61,008 nucleotides of DNA, taken from Bacteroidales bacterium UBA1187 (GTDB taxonomy: Bacteria; Bacteroidota; Bacteroidia; Bacteroidales; Paludibacteraceae). The translations under genes were made by a program, and so were the position numbers. Of this stretch, positions 43,179-51,158 are shown one piece after another. The notes below the pieces were generated by a model. It was not told the origin of the DNA, did not search any database, and saw only the letters and a program-made list of their open reading frames with translations. Within the stretch, counting starts at the first letter, position 1, and every line of letters begins with the position of its first letter. The stretch lies in NCBI GenBank assembly GCA_002309835.1, contig DBYL01000042.1, positions 126,486 to 187,493 on the forward strand. The letters run 5' to 3'.

Positions 43179-44206
43179 TGAAGTCTCATTATTGGCTTAT
43201 AGGACTCATGCTACTCTGCTTCGTGGGCTGCGCAAAGCAGCCTGCGGAGCAGGGTAGTATTCCTGCCGGAAATAAATACGCGACGGGCTTTCAGATCACG
43301 CCTACGGACAGCGGCATGATCGTTGAGGTCTTCCAGCCTTACCAGCGGCTCTGTATCAACGCCCCCTTGCGCCGCATCGGGACGATGAGCACTGTGCAGG
43401 TGGGCTTCCTCTATGCGATTGATGCTATCGATGCTTTGGTTGCCGTTTGCAATCCCGAACTCATCTATACGCCTGTGAAGGGCGATGAGATAGACCTTGG
43501 TGACTCGATGAAACCCAGCGCAGAGCGCGTGCTACAAGCCGATCTGGATATCTTACTGGCGGTGAACTACGGCCAGTTTGATAATCTTGAGGCTGCGCGT
43601 CTGGAGAAACTCGGAGTGCCGATCATCTATATCAACGAGTGGCAGGAAGGCTCACCTCTGGCGCGTGCGGAGTGGATCCGTGTCCTCGGTGCCCTCACCG
43701 GCCGCCTCCACGAAGCCGACTCCGTCTTTAAAGCAGTAGAGACTAAGTATATCAGTCTTACAGCGCAACGCGGTCCTACAGCGCAGCGGTCTATAATGTC
43801 TGGAAACAATTTTAGGGGCACTTGGTACGTACCGAGCGGGAAAAACTACTTGGCGTATCTCTTTAAGGACGCAGGCGCGGAGTATCCCTTCTATGACGAT
43901 GAGCGTGCTACGTCTATCCCGCTTACTATCGAAGATGTCCTGCATTATTTCCACGATGCGGATGTATGGGTAGGCGCGGGCGGAAACAGCTTGGCGGAAT
44001 TGGCAGAGATGGATGAGAAGCACACCTGGTTTAAGGCGTACCAGAACCGACGCGTCTATAACTGGCGCAAGCAAACAAAGCCGTCTGGGGCGAATAATTT
44101 CTGGGAACGTGGGGTAGTGCACCCCGAAGAAATGCTCGAGGACGTTATCAACATGTTGAATAACGCCCCCGATAGTTTACTGCATTTCGCGGTTAAGCTC
44201 CAATAA
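43178..44206 (+). CDS. btuF: BtuF-like periplasmic corrinoid-binding lipoprotein
   Basis: 342 residues. Lipoprotein signal (MLLCFVGC), then a class III substrate-binding fold of the BtuF/FepB type: RRIGTMSTVQVGFLYAIDAIDALVAV, DLDILLAVNYGQFDN, LGVPIIYINEW, GTWYVPSGKNYLAYLFKDAG, DADVWVGAGG. It should pass corrinoid to BtuCD in the inner membrane; those genes are not in the window. Residues 193-206 (SLTAQRGPTAQRSI) are a repeat insertion between two lobes. Coupled to the DUF4465 gene through TAATG. Iron-siderophore binding is an alternative, but the riboswitch favours B12. Confidence 0.82.
   Translation: MKSHYWLIGLMLLCFVGCAKQPAEQGSIPAGNKYATGFQITPTDSGMIVEVFQPYQRLCINAPLRRIGTMSTVQVGFLYAIDAIDALVAVCNPELIYTPVKGDEIDLGDSMKPSAERVLQADLDILLAVNYGQFDNLEAARLEKLGVPIIYINEWQEGSPLARAEWIRVLGALTGRLHEADSVFKAVETKYISLTAQRGPTAQRSIMSGNNFRGTWYVPSGKNYLAYLFKDAGAEYPFYDDERATSIPLTIEDVLHYFHDADVWVGAGGNSLAELAEMDEKHTWFKAYQNRRVYNWRKQTKPSGANNFWERGVVHPEEMLEDVINMLNNAPDSLLHFAVKLQ
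43757..43797 (+). repeat. In-frame ACAGCG..GCGGTC micro-repeat inside the btuF-like gene
   Basis: Two head-to-tail units encode TAQRGPTAQRS. The stretch 43771-43791 equals 1572-1592 of dsbD except for one base and is read in the same frame. Confidence 0.8.
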
Positions 44207-44365
44207 GCATTTCCGGCATAAGCAATCCTTGTAATGCGTGCGCAAATATGCGCGCGCATTTTCTGTTAAGGAGATACCTGCGCACTGACAGATAGCCGGG
44301 TTCTCGTGGTGACATATAAAAGGTGCCCCGCAGCGGGGGCACTCTTTATTTATTCCTTCGTTCAT
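44177..44365 (-). CDS. Cysteine-rich CWC-like zinc-knuckle protein
   Basis: 62 residues with nine cysteines: CPRCGAPFIC, then CQCAGISLTENARAYLRTHY and CLCRKCLLEL. The spacing follows the cysteine-rich CWC family (CPxCG ... CWC ... CLCxxCL), with CQC in place of CWC. Likely a small metal-binding protein of unknown role. The ATG overlaps the amylase stop (ATGA), so translation is coupled. It overlaps the convergent btuF-like 3' end by 30 nt. A GC-rich hairpin in its first codons might stop transcription (see 44323). Confidence 0.75.
   Translation of the reverse strand: MNEGINKECPRCGAPFICHHENPAICQCAGISLTENARAYLRTHYKDCLCRKCLLELNREMQ
44323..44342 (-). terminator. GC-rich hairpin within the start of the CWC gene, possible terminator
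   Basis: GTGCCCC / GGGGCAC with a six-base loop; on the minus strand CTTTTAT follows, on the plus strand TCTTTATTTATT. The bases also encode the ECPRCGAP zinc knuckle. The T-runs are weak, so partial termination at most. Confidence 0.4.
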
Positions 44366-46212
44366 TTGCTCAATTTCACGATCAGTGTACTCAAAGCCGG
44401 TACCTCAATATCAGTGCGACTGAGGTCCACCTCTTCTTTGGTTAGTGGGTTAATGCCTTTAGCATTATATTTACCGAGGATCTCTACGTACGTCTCCGTA
44501 GGGATGACACGCGCTTCTTCGGCGGCATTAGCAAATACAAACACTGCTTCTTCGTCATTGTAGCGGAAATAGGAGTAGGTGTTATTTCGTGCCAGAAAAT
44601 GCATGGTCTTTCCGAAATGCAGTACCGGCTCGTTCTTACGCCATTGGAAGAGCGCGCTCTGGAAGTCGAACATATCTTGCATCTCTGCGCTTACTTGCTC
44701 GCCTTGCGGCAGCGGAGCACGCAGCAGCGAGTGTGCGTTCGGATCGCCGTCCGCCGTCATGGCATACTCATCGCCGTATAATACCTGCGGTATTCCGCGC
44801 ATTGTTGCTAAGAGTACATAGCCTAACTTCACGCGACGCGGGTCTTTATCCTTCACAACGTCTGTGATGCGCGCCATATCGTGGTTGCCGAGGAAAGTGA
44901 GCAGCTTATTCACATCCGCATACATATAATCCATCGTCATCGCATCGTAGACGCGTGTCAGACCGTTGCCCCAACCGCTACCGTCGTTCTCTAATGCCTG
45001 ACGAATAGACTCCTCAACCGGGAAATCCATAACGGTAGGCAGGTTGCTGTCAAAGCCGTCGAAGTTCTTCGCTCCGCTCTGCCAGTAGGCTACAGCTGGC
45101 GCAGGACGCGTCCAGCACTCACCTACGATATTGAGGTTCGGATACTCCTCGCGGATAGCTTTGAGCCATTGGCTGCCCGGTATCTTCTCGATATAAGGGT
45201 AGGTATCTACGCGCAGACCGTCGAGGTTAGCAAACTCTACCCACCAGATTGCCCACTGCTGGAAATACTTCAGCAGATCCGGATTCTCAAGGTTCATATC
45301 GGGCATCGGCGTGTCAAACCAACCGCGGTTAGACAGCTTACGGTCATACTCTGAAGCATTGATATCATAATTGGCCGTGAAGCAGTTATTAGTATTCGTG
45401 AACTGCGGGAATTGGTTGATCCAGTCCTGATAAGGCAGGTCTTTCATCCACCAGTGTGCGGCGCCGCAGTGGTTAGGCACCATATCCATAAGGATCTTCA
45501 GCCCTTTCTCATGGGCCTGTTGTACCATCTGCGCATAGAGCACATTATTGCCGTAACGCGGGTCGATGTGGTAGTAATCCGAGCACGCGTAACCATGATA
45601 ACTCCAAGCCGCCTCATCGTCGCCTAACATCGGGGTCGGCCATATAGCGGTGCAACCGAGTTTAGCAATGTGATCGAAGGAGTTGATGATACCTTGGATA
45701 TCACCGCCCCAACGGCCGTCAACGTTGCTCTTGTCGGCTTTCTCACGCGTGTTATCAGTAGAGTTATTACTCTCGTCGCCATCTACGAAACGGTCACTCA
45801 TGATGAGGTACACTACGTCCGATGCATCAAAACTCTTGCGGTCACGGCTACCTTCACGACGCTCGTTTATGACATAGTCATAAGTAGCTTTCTTTTTGCC
45901 TTTTTGGAGCGTGATACGATAGATTCCCGGTTGGAAAACTCCGAAGTCCACGAACAGGTAGTTCGGACTTTCGGCATTGTGCTGATTGCGGGGTACGAGA
46001 CCCAAGCACTCACCGCGCATCACCTTACCGTTGACAATCTGCTGTACACTCACTTTAGCATCTTTCAGATCTTCACCATGGAACATCAGCGTCAGCGGAG
46101 TATGCATGTTCGTCCACCAACTTAGCGGTTCCACTTGTTGAATTTTCGGTGCTGCAAAAGCCATTTGACTCATCAGCAGTACTGCCGCAAATAAAAGACT
46201 GTGTTTTTTCAT
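44362..46212 (-). CDS. Secreted GH13 alpha-amylase / neopullulanase (SusA-like)
   Basis: 616 residues: signal peptide (MKKHSLLFAAVLLMSQMAFA), N-terminal immunoglobulin-like domain (about 20-115), then the GH13 barrel with DMVPNHCG, nucleophile Asp in DGLRVDTYPY, acid Glu in IVGECW, transition-state Asp in FLGNHDMAR, and a C-terminal beta domain. The N-terminal domain and VYLIMSDRFVDGD are typical of Bacteroidetes periplasmic cyclomaltodextrinases/neopullulanases such as SusA. It degrades malto-oligosaccharides in the periplasm. No SusCD pair is near. It follows the YihY gene by 11 nt. Confidence 0.9.
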   Translation of the reverse strand: MKKHSLLFAAVLLMSQMAFAAPKIQQVEPLSWWTNMHTPLTLMFHGEDLKDAKVSVQQIVNGKVMRGECLGLVPRNQHNAESPNYLFVDFGVFQPGIYRITLQKGKKKATYDYVINERREGSRDRKSFDASDVVYLIMSDRFVDGDESNNSTDNTREKADKSNVDGRWGGDIQGIINSFDHIAKLGCTAIWPTPMLGDDEAAWSYHGYACSDYYHIDPRYGNNVLYAQMVQQAHEKGLKILMDMVPNHCGAAHWWMKDLPYQDWINQFPQFTNTNNCFTANYDINASEYDRKLSNRGWFDTPMPDMNLENPDLLKYFQQWAIWWVEFANLDGLRVDTYPYIEKIPGSQWLKAIREEYPNLNIVGECWTRPAPAVAYWQSGAKNFDGFDSNLPTVMDFPVEESIRQALENDGSGWGNGLTRVYDAMTMDYMYADVNKLLTFLGNHDMARITDVVKDKDPRRVKLGYVLLATMRGIPQVLYGDEYAMTADGDPNAHSLLRAPLPQGEQVSAEMQDMFDFQSALFQWRKNEPVLHFGKTMHFLARNNTYSYFRYNDEEAVFVFANAAEEARVIPTETYVEILGKYNAKGINPLTKEEVDLSRTDIEVPALSTLIVKLSK

Positions 46213-46223
46213 ATAGGATGTAT

Positions 46224-47546
46224 TTAATTGTTAATCTCACTGACGAGGATGCTGTCTAGGCTGCGGTGACTCTTGTTGATCTCCACATAACGCTTCCAGA
46301 ATGCGCGCATCTCATCGCTCGGGGCCTGCAGGAAGTGCTCGGTTCCTTGCTGCTCAATGCGGTCGATCACCATGCCGACACTTATCTTATGCGTGTCAAG
46401 CGCAGGCTGGTACGTCTTCTCCTCATCGTCTTCTGAAAGGATCTCTGTCAGCACTCCTGTCTCTACCATGCGCCCCAGTAACTGATTGACTAAACGAATA
46501 GGCAAATGGTCGCGAACGGCTAATTCGTGTGCTGCATAAGGCGCTTCGTTGTTCTCAAATCGCTGAATAATACTTGACAGCAAATATAGCATCACGAAGT
46601 CTTTATAGCGTCTGGACATCCGATTGAGGTCATGCTCGTACTCGAATTCCTCGTTGTTTTGGATGGCGTAACTCATCTCTGCGCCGATGAGAATCAGCAG
46701 ACTCGTGTATTGCAACCAGGTCATCAGGATAGGTATCGTAGCGAAAGCTCCATATACGATACTTGTGCGACCCAGCAACGCAATCAAGTAGACGGATAAC
46801 ATCTGCAGCAGTTGGAATAGCGTACCCATGAGAATACCAGGGATTAGGGCACTCACGAACCGTACTTTGGTGTTCGGAACTGCAATATACATGACAGTGA
46901 AGAGCAACCAACACATCACAAACTGCAGAAATTTCACGCCGCTTGTGCTGAAGAACTCATGTAAGGCCTCGTTATGGAAGGTGCTCTCAACGGTGGAGTG
47001 CACGAAAATATTGATACCTGCCGAGCAAACGATCAGCACAGGAATCAGCACAACGATGGCGATGTAGGCCGTCGCCTGTCGAAGCACTGAACGCGATTTC
47101 TGTACGTTCCATATACGGTTAAATGCGCTCTCAACGGACTGGAAGAACGAATATACGGCCCAAAGAAGTATTAGGATGCCGATTCCGATGAATACACCGC
47201 CTTGCGCGGTCTCCAGATAGCGCTCTACCATCGCCATGATGGTTGGTACCATGTTTGTCTCGCCTAAGAAAGACGCGTTCAGTTGGCTCTCTATCACGTC
47301 CACTACGCCAAAACCCTTTGCGACGGCTACTACCATCGCCAAGATCGGCACTACGGCGAAGATAAGAGAGTAGGTGAGGGCTTTCGCTTTGTCGTTGAGG
47401 TTCTTACTCGTGAAACCGCGGATCACCAATGCGATAGTCCGCACGATTAGATAGCCCAACCGCTGAGAGAAACCGTCATACTCCGTTGCTGTACGCCGCC
47501 ACATGTCGTAGCGAAAAAATCGAATGATATCGGAAATCTTGATCAT
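46224..47546 (-). CDS. YihY/BrkB family inner-membrane protein
   Basis: 440 residues with about six membrane helices in the first 300 (ALTYSLIFAVVPILAMVVAVAKGFG, FIGIGILILLWAVYSFFQSVESAFNRIWNV, in outline) and a cytoplasmic C-terminal region of about 130 residues with a winged-helix look (HLPIRLVNQLLGRMVETGVL). Family role unsettled; once annotated as ribonuclease BN in error. First gene of a YihY-amylase-CWC group. Its upstream side abuts RNase P RNA, so the promoter is shared or lies near 47590. Confidence 0.88.
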   Translation of the reverse strand: MIKISDIIRFFRYDMWRRTATEYDGFSQRLGYLIVRTIALVIRGFTSKNLNDKAKALTYSLIFAVVPILAMVVAVAKGFGVVDVIESQLNASFLGETNMVPTIMAMVERYLETAQGGVFIGIGILILLWAVYSFFQSVESAFNRIWNVQKSRSVLRQATAYIAIVVLIPVLIVCSAGINIFVHSTVESTFHNEALHEFFSTSGVKFLQFVMCWLLFTVMYIAVPNTKVRFVSALIPGILMGTLFQLLQMLSVYLIALLGRTSIVYGAFATIPILMTWLQYTSLLILIGAEMSYAIQNNEEFEYEHDLNRMSRRYKDFVMLYLLSSIIQRFENNEAPYAAHELAVRDHLPIRLVNQLLGRMVETGVLTEILSEDDEEKTYQPALDTHKISVGMVIDRIEQQGTEHFLQAPSDEMRAFWKRYVEINKSHRSLDSILVSEINN

Positions 47547-47555
47547 GGTATCTCT

Positions 47556-47581
47556 AACTCGTTCATTCGTTCACTCGTTAT
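47556..47581 (+). repeat. ACTCGTTCATTCGTTCACTCG micro-repeat between yihY and rnpB
   Basis: Three variants of the octamer (A)CTCGTTCA / TTCGTTCA / CTCGTTA. A weaker relative (TTCGTTCATTTG) lies at the CWC start. Confidence 0.5.
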
Positions 47582-47595
47582 TTCCCCGAAGGGAA

Positions 47596-47879
47596 GACAG
47601 CAAACCTATAAGCCGGGTTCTGTACTGCCGAAGCAGCGTTTATCATTAATCTCGGAAAGCATGTTACCATGCTTCTCTCTCGCTTCCTACCCTCCAACTC
47701 ACGCGAGCAGCGCTCATACGTTGGTTTACTTGGAATTGCAGCCCGCAGTATGCTCGTTTCACATCACTCGTCTCTGTAGCAGGGACCAAACATTGCTGCC
47801 TGACGGCCGTTAACCGCTGCGGTGCTCTGTGCTGCCCGGACTTTCCTCACCTTGCGGCGCGATAAACCGGTTTACTGTC
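47596..47879 (-). ncRNA. rnpB: RNase P RNA (class A)
   Basis: The minus strand begins with GACAGTAAACC and ends with GGTTTGCTGTC, which form the 11-bp P1 helix with one wobble. Conserved blocks follow: GAGGAAAGTCCGGGC near the 5' end, then the AGCACAGAGCACC stretch, GGCAGCAATG, and ACAGAACCCGGCTTA near the 3' end. At about 284 nt it is on the short side for bacteria. tRNA-Gly lies 3 nt upstream on the same strand, without a promoter between. A small hairpin TTCCC-TTC-GGGAA follows the 3' end, without a clear U-run. Confidence 0.95.
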
Positions 47880-47882
47880 AAG

Positions 47883-47953
47883 AGCGGTGTACGGGAATCG
47901 AACCCGCCTCCTCGGCTTGGGAAGCCGATGCACTACCGATGTGCTAACACCGC
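47883..47953 (-). tRNA. tRNA-Gly (anticodon CCC)
   Basis: Acceptor GCGGTGT / ACACCGC, D arm GCAC-ATCGGTA-GTGC, anticodon stem TCGGC / GCCGA with loop TTCCCAA (anticodon CCC), T arm GCGGG-TTCGATT-CCCGT with a G-U pair. Discriminator U, no encoded CCA. A hairpin GATTT-TAAT-AAATC (47954-47967) is flush with the 5' end. RNase P RNA follows. Confidence 0.95.
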
Positions 47954-47971
47954 GATTTATTAAAATCGACT

Positions 47972-48004
47972 GCAAAGGTACTACTTTTTTTTGAATTATG
48001 CAAA
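47972..48004 (-). promoter_or_regulatory. Promoter for tRNA-Gly and rnpB
   Basis: Minus strand: TTTGCATAATTCA, A-tract, GTAG, TACCTTTGC; TTG to TA distance 23. Confidence 0.87.
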
Positions 48005-48032
48005 TAAAATCTTTGATTTTTCTTTATATACA

Positions 48033-48060
48033 ATAAAAAAAGAGTCTCCTAAGAGACTCC
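48033..48060 (-). terminator. Intrinsic terminator of the 48064-48684 gene
   Basis: Minus strand: GAGTCTC-TTAG-GAGACTC then seven or more T. Starts 4 nt past the stop codon. Confidence 0.9.
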
Positions 48061-48063
48061 CTT

Positions 48064-48684
48064 TTATTCTACATCTATGAATCGGACATAGTCTCCGTTT
48101 TCGCATTTCCACCTACCGTTGTTCATACTAACTTGGTCGCCGTAAACACCGCTTACTTTATATCCGTCCAGACCTATGCCGTACCATTTGCTACCTTGCT
48201 TAACTATCCAGCACTCGTTGGAACATATTCTCGGATTTTCCTCCGAATAGAAGCTGAGTTTCTCCCCGTTACAGCGGTATACATACCAGAGATTTCTGCC
48301 TTTTTTACAGGTTACATAGTTGAACGGATAGTAGAGCAATTCCTCTCCATAAACACCGCTTACTATGTCGCCATCGGCATCATAGAGATACCACGTGCTA
48401 CCATTCTTTACCGTATAGTAACCGTTGTACATCAACCCGATCTCATCTCCGTACACAATAGTACTGCTGCCGCTTTTGACGTACACTCTTCCATTGGTCA
48501 GGCGCACATAGCATCCGTTCCAAAGGTCCTGATAGTCCTCCTCGCACCACACGGTTTTGCGGGTCGTCACCTCGTTGTCTGTGCCTTCGAACCAGAGATT
48601 ATACTTGTCGGAAACTACATACTGCGCCTGCATGCTCATACATGCCATCAGGGCAACCATCAATGTCAGTAAACACTTTTTCAT
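48064..48684 (-). CDS. Secreted protein with WG-like beta repeats
   Basis: 206 residues: signal peptide to about AQ at 21, then four or five short repeats of the form W(Y)xxYDxDGxxVSGVYGDxxxxx (for example STWYLYDADGDIVSGVYGEE and KWYGIGLDGYKVSGVYGDQ). Aromatic and Gly spacing recalls WG or cell-wall-binding repeats. Not recognised as a named family. Ends before a clear terminator; an upstream promoter of the local type is not evident, so it may be read from the gene behind it. Confidence 0.6.
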   Translation of the reverse strand: MKKCLLTLMVALMACMSMQAQYVVSDKYNLWFEGTDNEVTTRKTVWCEEDYQDLWNGCYVRLTNGRVYVKSGSSTIVYGDEIGLMYNGYYTVKNGSTWYLYDADGDIVSGVYGEELLYYPFNYVTCKKGRNLWYVYRCNGEKLSFYSEENPRICSNECWIVKQGSKWYGIGLDGYKVSGVYGDQVSMNNGRWKCENGDYVRFIDVE

Positions 48685-48757
48685 AAGGCGTAATTTTTAA
48701 AGGGTTAGTAATTAGGTTTCCATTGTCAATAACCCAAAATCAAATTCCGTGCCAAAT

Positions 48758-50026
48758 TTAGTATATCTCAACAATCTCGCGTTTGACGCGACGGGTGATC
48801 TGAGAAGGAGTCAGCGGTTTGACGCCTTGCGTCTTTAGGTCCGTCACGCGTTGCGTAGCTTTGATCTTAAGCGGGATCTCTGCTTTCTTGGAGCCTAATA
48901 TATGCGCATCCACGAGCATGTTTTTCTCGAGCGTATAGACGTGCCCGTCGCGGCGTTGATAGATCGTGTTCAGGTCCACTGCGCCGTTCAGTTTCTTCAA
49001 TCGGAATTTCTCTATCTGGCTCTCGCCCATATTCACGAGGTTGAGCATCTGCAGCTGATCGGCATTGAGTTTGATGCCAAACGGGATTGTCACCTTTACG
49101 TCTGCATGTTCGGAGAAACGACGTACGGCGTAGGTGCGTGAATCCACGATATAATGGCGCTGGAAGGTCATCTTAAAGCACCCCATATACTTGCTGACCG
49201 TCTGCGTGTGGGTGAGTACGAGTTCGGTCTCGGACTCAGTGCTCATGCTCCAGTGCTTGAGGTCCGTCATCGCTTGCTCGAAGTCATACCGCATGTTGCC
49301 CATGGCGAATAGCGCTTTATGCACTACTACACCGGAATCCACGGCATTGGCGGCCTTGCGCATGAATTTCTCTTTCTGTTTCTTCTCCAGCCGCTCGATA
49401 GCGTTGCCGGCTAAGATGGAGTCTGCTTGTGCTCGCTTCTCTGCAGAGAAGAAACGCTTGCAGAAACGGCCTTGGAACTGTACGCTGTCGCGTCCTTCTT
49501 TGCCTGCCTCGGGAAGCACTACGATGTTCGCAATCATCTGCTCCATGCCCCATGTAGCTCCTTCGCTGTTCATCCGCACGTCGCTCACCACCTGATATTG
49601 GCTGTTCTCATCCGGGAAGTCCGCTTCTATCTGCAGATACACGGCATAGAGTAGGGATGCTAAGGCCTTGCGTTTATTGCGCTGCTTGCCTGCTTTGGCT
49701 GCCACCACGGTTTCTTGCAGCGCGATAGGTTGCTCATTGAGCGTGATAAGCACCGTGTCGCTTTTGCTCAACTGATCCGAAGAGATCGTCTTTTTCTCAT
49801 AGCCGATAAAGGAGACCATCACGCGGTTGCCGGCTGGCAGGTTTGCCTCAAAGGCAAAATATCCGTCATTATTGGTGGCCGTACCCCATTCTGGTGCAAT
49901 CTCCGGATAGACAGTGGCATAAGCGATAGGTTGCCCGCTCTGGTCCACTACTCGGCCCTGAAAGACGCTTGCTTGCGCACTAATGCACGCGCATAAAAAG
50001 AAATATAGAAGGATTTTTCGCTTCAT
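48758..50026 (-). CDS. Carboxypeptidase-like regulatory domain protein
   Basis: 422 residues: signal peptide (to about AQA), an N-terminal CarboxypepD-reg-like domain (20-95; FQGRVVDQSGQPIAYATVYPE, GYFAFEANLPAG, SFIGYEKKTI), then a long soluble part of mixed strands and helices. The first domain usually starts TonB receptors or DUF5686 proteins, but here no barrel follows, and the remainder is not recognised. Envelope location is likely. It has its own strong promoter, divergent from tsaD. Confidence 0.7.
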   Translation of the reverse strand: MKRKILLYFFLCACISAQASVFQGRVVDQSGQPIAYATVYPEIAPEWGTATNNDGYFAFEANLPAGNRVMVSFIGYEKKTISSDQLSKSDTVLITLNEQPIALQETVVAAKAGKQRNKRKALASLLYAVYLQIEADFPDENSQYQVVSDVRMNSEGATWGMEQMIANIVVLPEAGKEGRDSVQFQGRFCKRFFSAEKRAQADSILAGNAIERLEKKQKEKFMRKAANAVDSGVVVHKALFAMGNMRYDFEQAMTDLKHWSMSTESETELVLTHTQTVSKYMGCFKMTFQRHYIVDSRTYAVRRFSEHADVKVTIPFGIKLNADQLQMLNLVNMGESQIEKFRLKKLNGAVDLNTIYQRRDGHVYTLEKNMLVDAHILGSKKAEIPLKIKATQRVTDLKTQGVKPLTPSQITRRVKREIVEIY

Positions 50027-50044
50027 AACATTTTAGTTTCGACC

Positions 50045-50077
50045 GCAAAAGTACAAAAATATTTTGATATATGCAAA
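50045..50077 (-). promoter_or_regulatory. Promoter for 48758-50026
   Basis: Minus strand: TTTGCATATATCAAAATA, then TTTTTG and TACTTTTGC; TTG to TA distance 23. It overlaps the divergent tsaD promoter by 15 bases. Confidence 0.78.
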
Positions 50078-50094
50078 AAAAAGTGTACCTTTGT
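50063..50094 (+). promoter_or_regulatory. Promoter for tsaD
   Basis: TTTGATATATGC, A-tract, GTG, TACCTTTGT; here the TTG to TA distance is 22, the only exception. Face-to-face with the minus-strand promoter at 50045. Confidence 0.75.
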
Positions 50095-50111
50095 GCCCGA
50101 TTTTGAGTAGA

Positions 50112-51158
50112 ATGAGCAAACCGGTTGTTATATTAGCGATTGAGTCCAGTTGTGATGATACTTCATCTGCGGTCATCGTAGATGGTATCTTGCGTAGTAA
50201 CGTTATCGCCTCGCAGAAAGTGCATGAGGAATACGGTGGCGTGGTGCCTGAGTTAGCCAGTCGTGCGCATCAGCAGAATATCTTACCCGTTGTGGATACA
50301 GCCCTCAAACGTGCAGGAGTGACTAAAGAGGACCTCTCTGCGATTGCTTTCACGCGTGGTCCGGGACTCCTGGGCTCGCTGCTCGTAGGTACGTCTTTCG
50401 CCAAAGGCCTGGCGCTGGCGCTGGATATCCCGCTGATTGATGTCAACCATCTCCAGGGCCATGTGCTCGCGCATTTTGTTGAAGATGGTACCGGCCTTCC
50501 GCATCCTTCATTCCCCTTCCTCTGCCTCCTCGTCAGCGGAGGTAACAGCCAGATCGTACTCGTCAAGGCATATAATAACATGGAGATTATCGGTCAGACG
50601 ATCGACGACGCAGCGGGCGAAGCTTTCGATAAATGTGCGAAAGTACTCGGTCTCCCTTATCCGGGTGGCCCATGGATAGACAAACTCGCCAAACTCGGTG
50701 ATCCTACCCAATATCCGTTTGCCAAGCCGAATATCCCGAACTATGACTACTCGTTCTCGGGTCTCAAGACCTCCTTCCTCTATACTTTGCGCGACTTGCT
50801 CAAGGAGCATAGGGTAGAGAGTGTCGATGAACTGGCGCAGCAGATACCGAACCTCCGCGAGAATTTCTGTGCGTCGCTACAAGCGACGGTAGTAGATATT
50901 CTTATGCGCAAACTTAAGAAAGCCGCGAAGGACTTAGGTGTTACCCAAGTGGCTGTAGCCGGTGGCGTGAGTGCGAATAGTGCGCTGCGCGAGGCCTTCG
51001 TGGACTACGGAAAACGTTATCACTGGACGGTGTTTATCCCGCCCTTCTCCTTTACTACGGATAATGCCGCGATGGTCTGCCAGGCCGGTTATTTCAAGTA
51101 TTTAGATAATGACTTCTGCGCGATAGATGAAGTGCCTTTCGCTAAAACACAAATTTGA
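50112..51158 (+). CDS. tsaD: tRNA N6-adenosine threonylcarbamoyltransferase
   Basis: Transfers the threonylcarbamoyl group to A37 of ANN-decoding tRNAs. 348 residues, ASKHA fold: ILAIESSCDDTSSA (7-20), metal-binding HQQNILPV and NHLQGHVLAHF (two His), LVSGGNSQIVLV, DDAAGEAFDKCAKVLGLPYPGGP, and VAGGVSANSALR near the end. The start at 50112 follows the promoter at 50063; a longer frame would cross it. The 3' end overlaps an exosortase-like gene by 32 nt. Confidence 0.97.
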   Translation: MSKPVVILAIESSCDDTSSAVIVDGILRSNVIASQKVHEEYGGVVPELASRAHQQNILPVVDTALKRAGVTKEDLSAIAFTRGPGLLGSLLVGTSFAKGLALALDIPLIDVNHLQGHVLAHFVEDGTGLPHPSFPFLCLLVSGGNSQIVLVKAYNNMEIIGQTIDDAAGEAFDKCAKVLGLPYPGGPWIDKLAKLGDPTQYPFAKPNIPNYDYSFSGLKTSFLYTLRDLLKEHRVESVDELAQQIPNLRENFCASLQATVVDILMRKLKKAAKDLGVTQVAVAGGVSANSALREAFVDYGKRYHWTVFIPPFSFTTDNAAMVCQAGYFKYLDNDFCAIDEVPFAKTQI

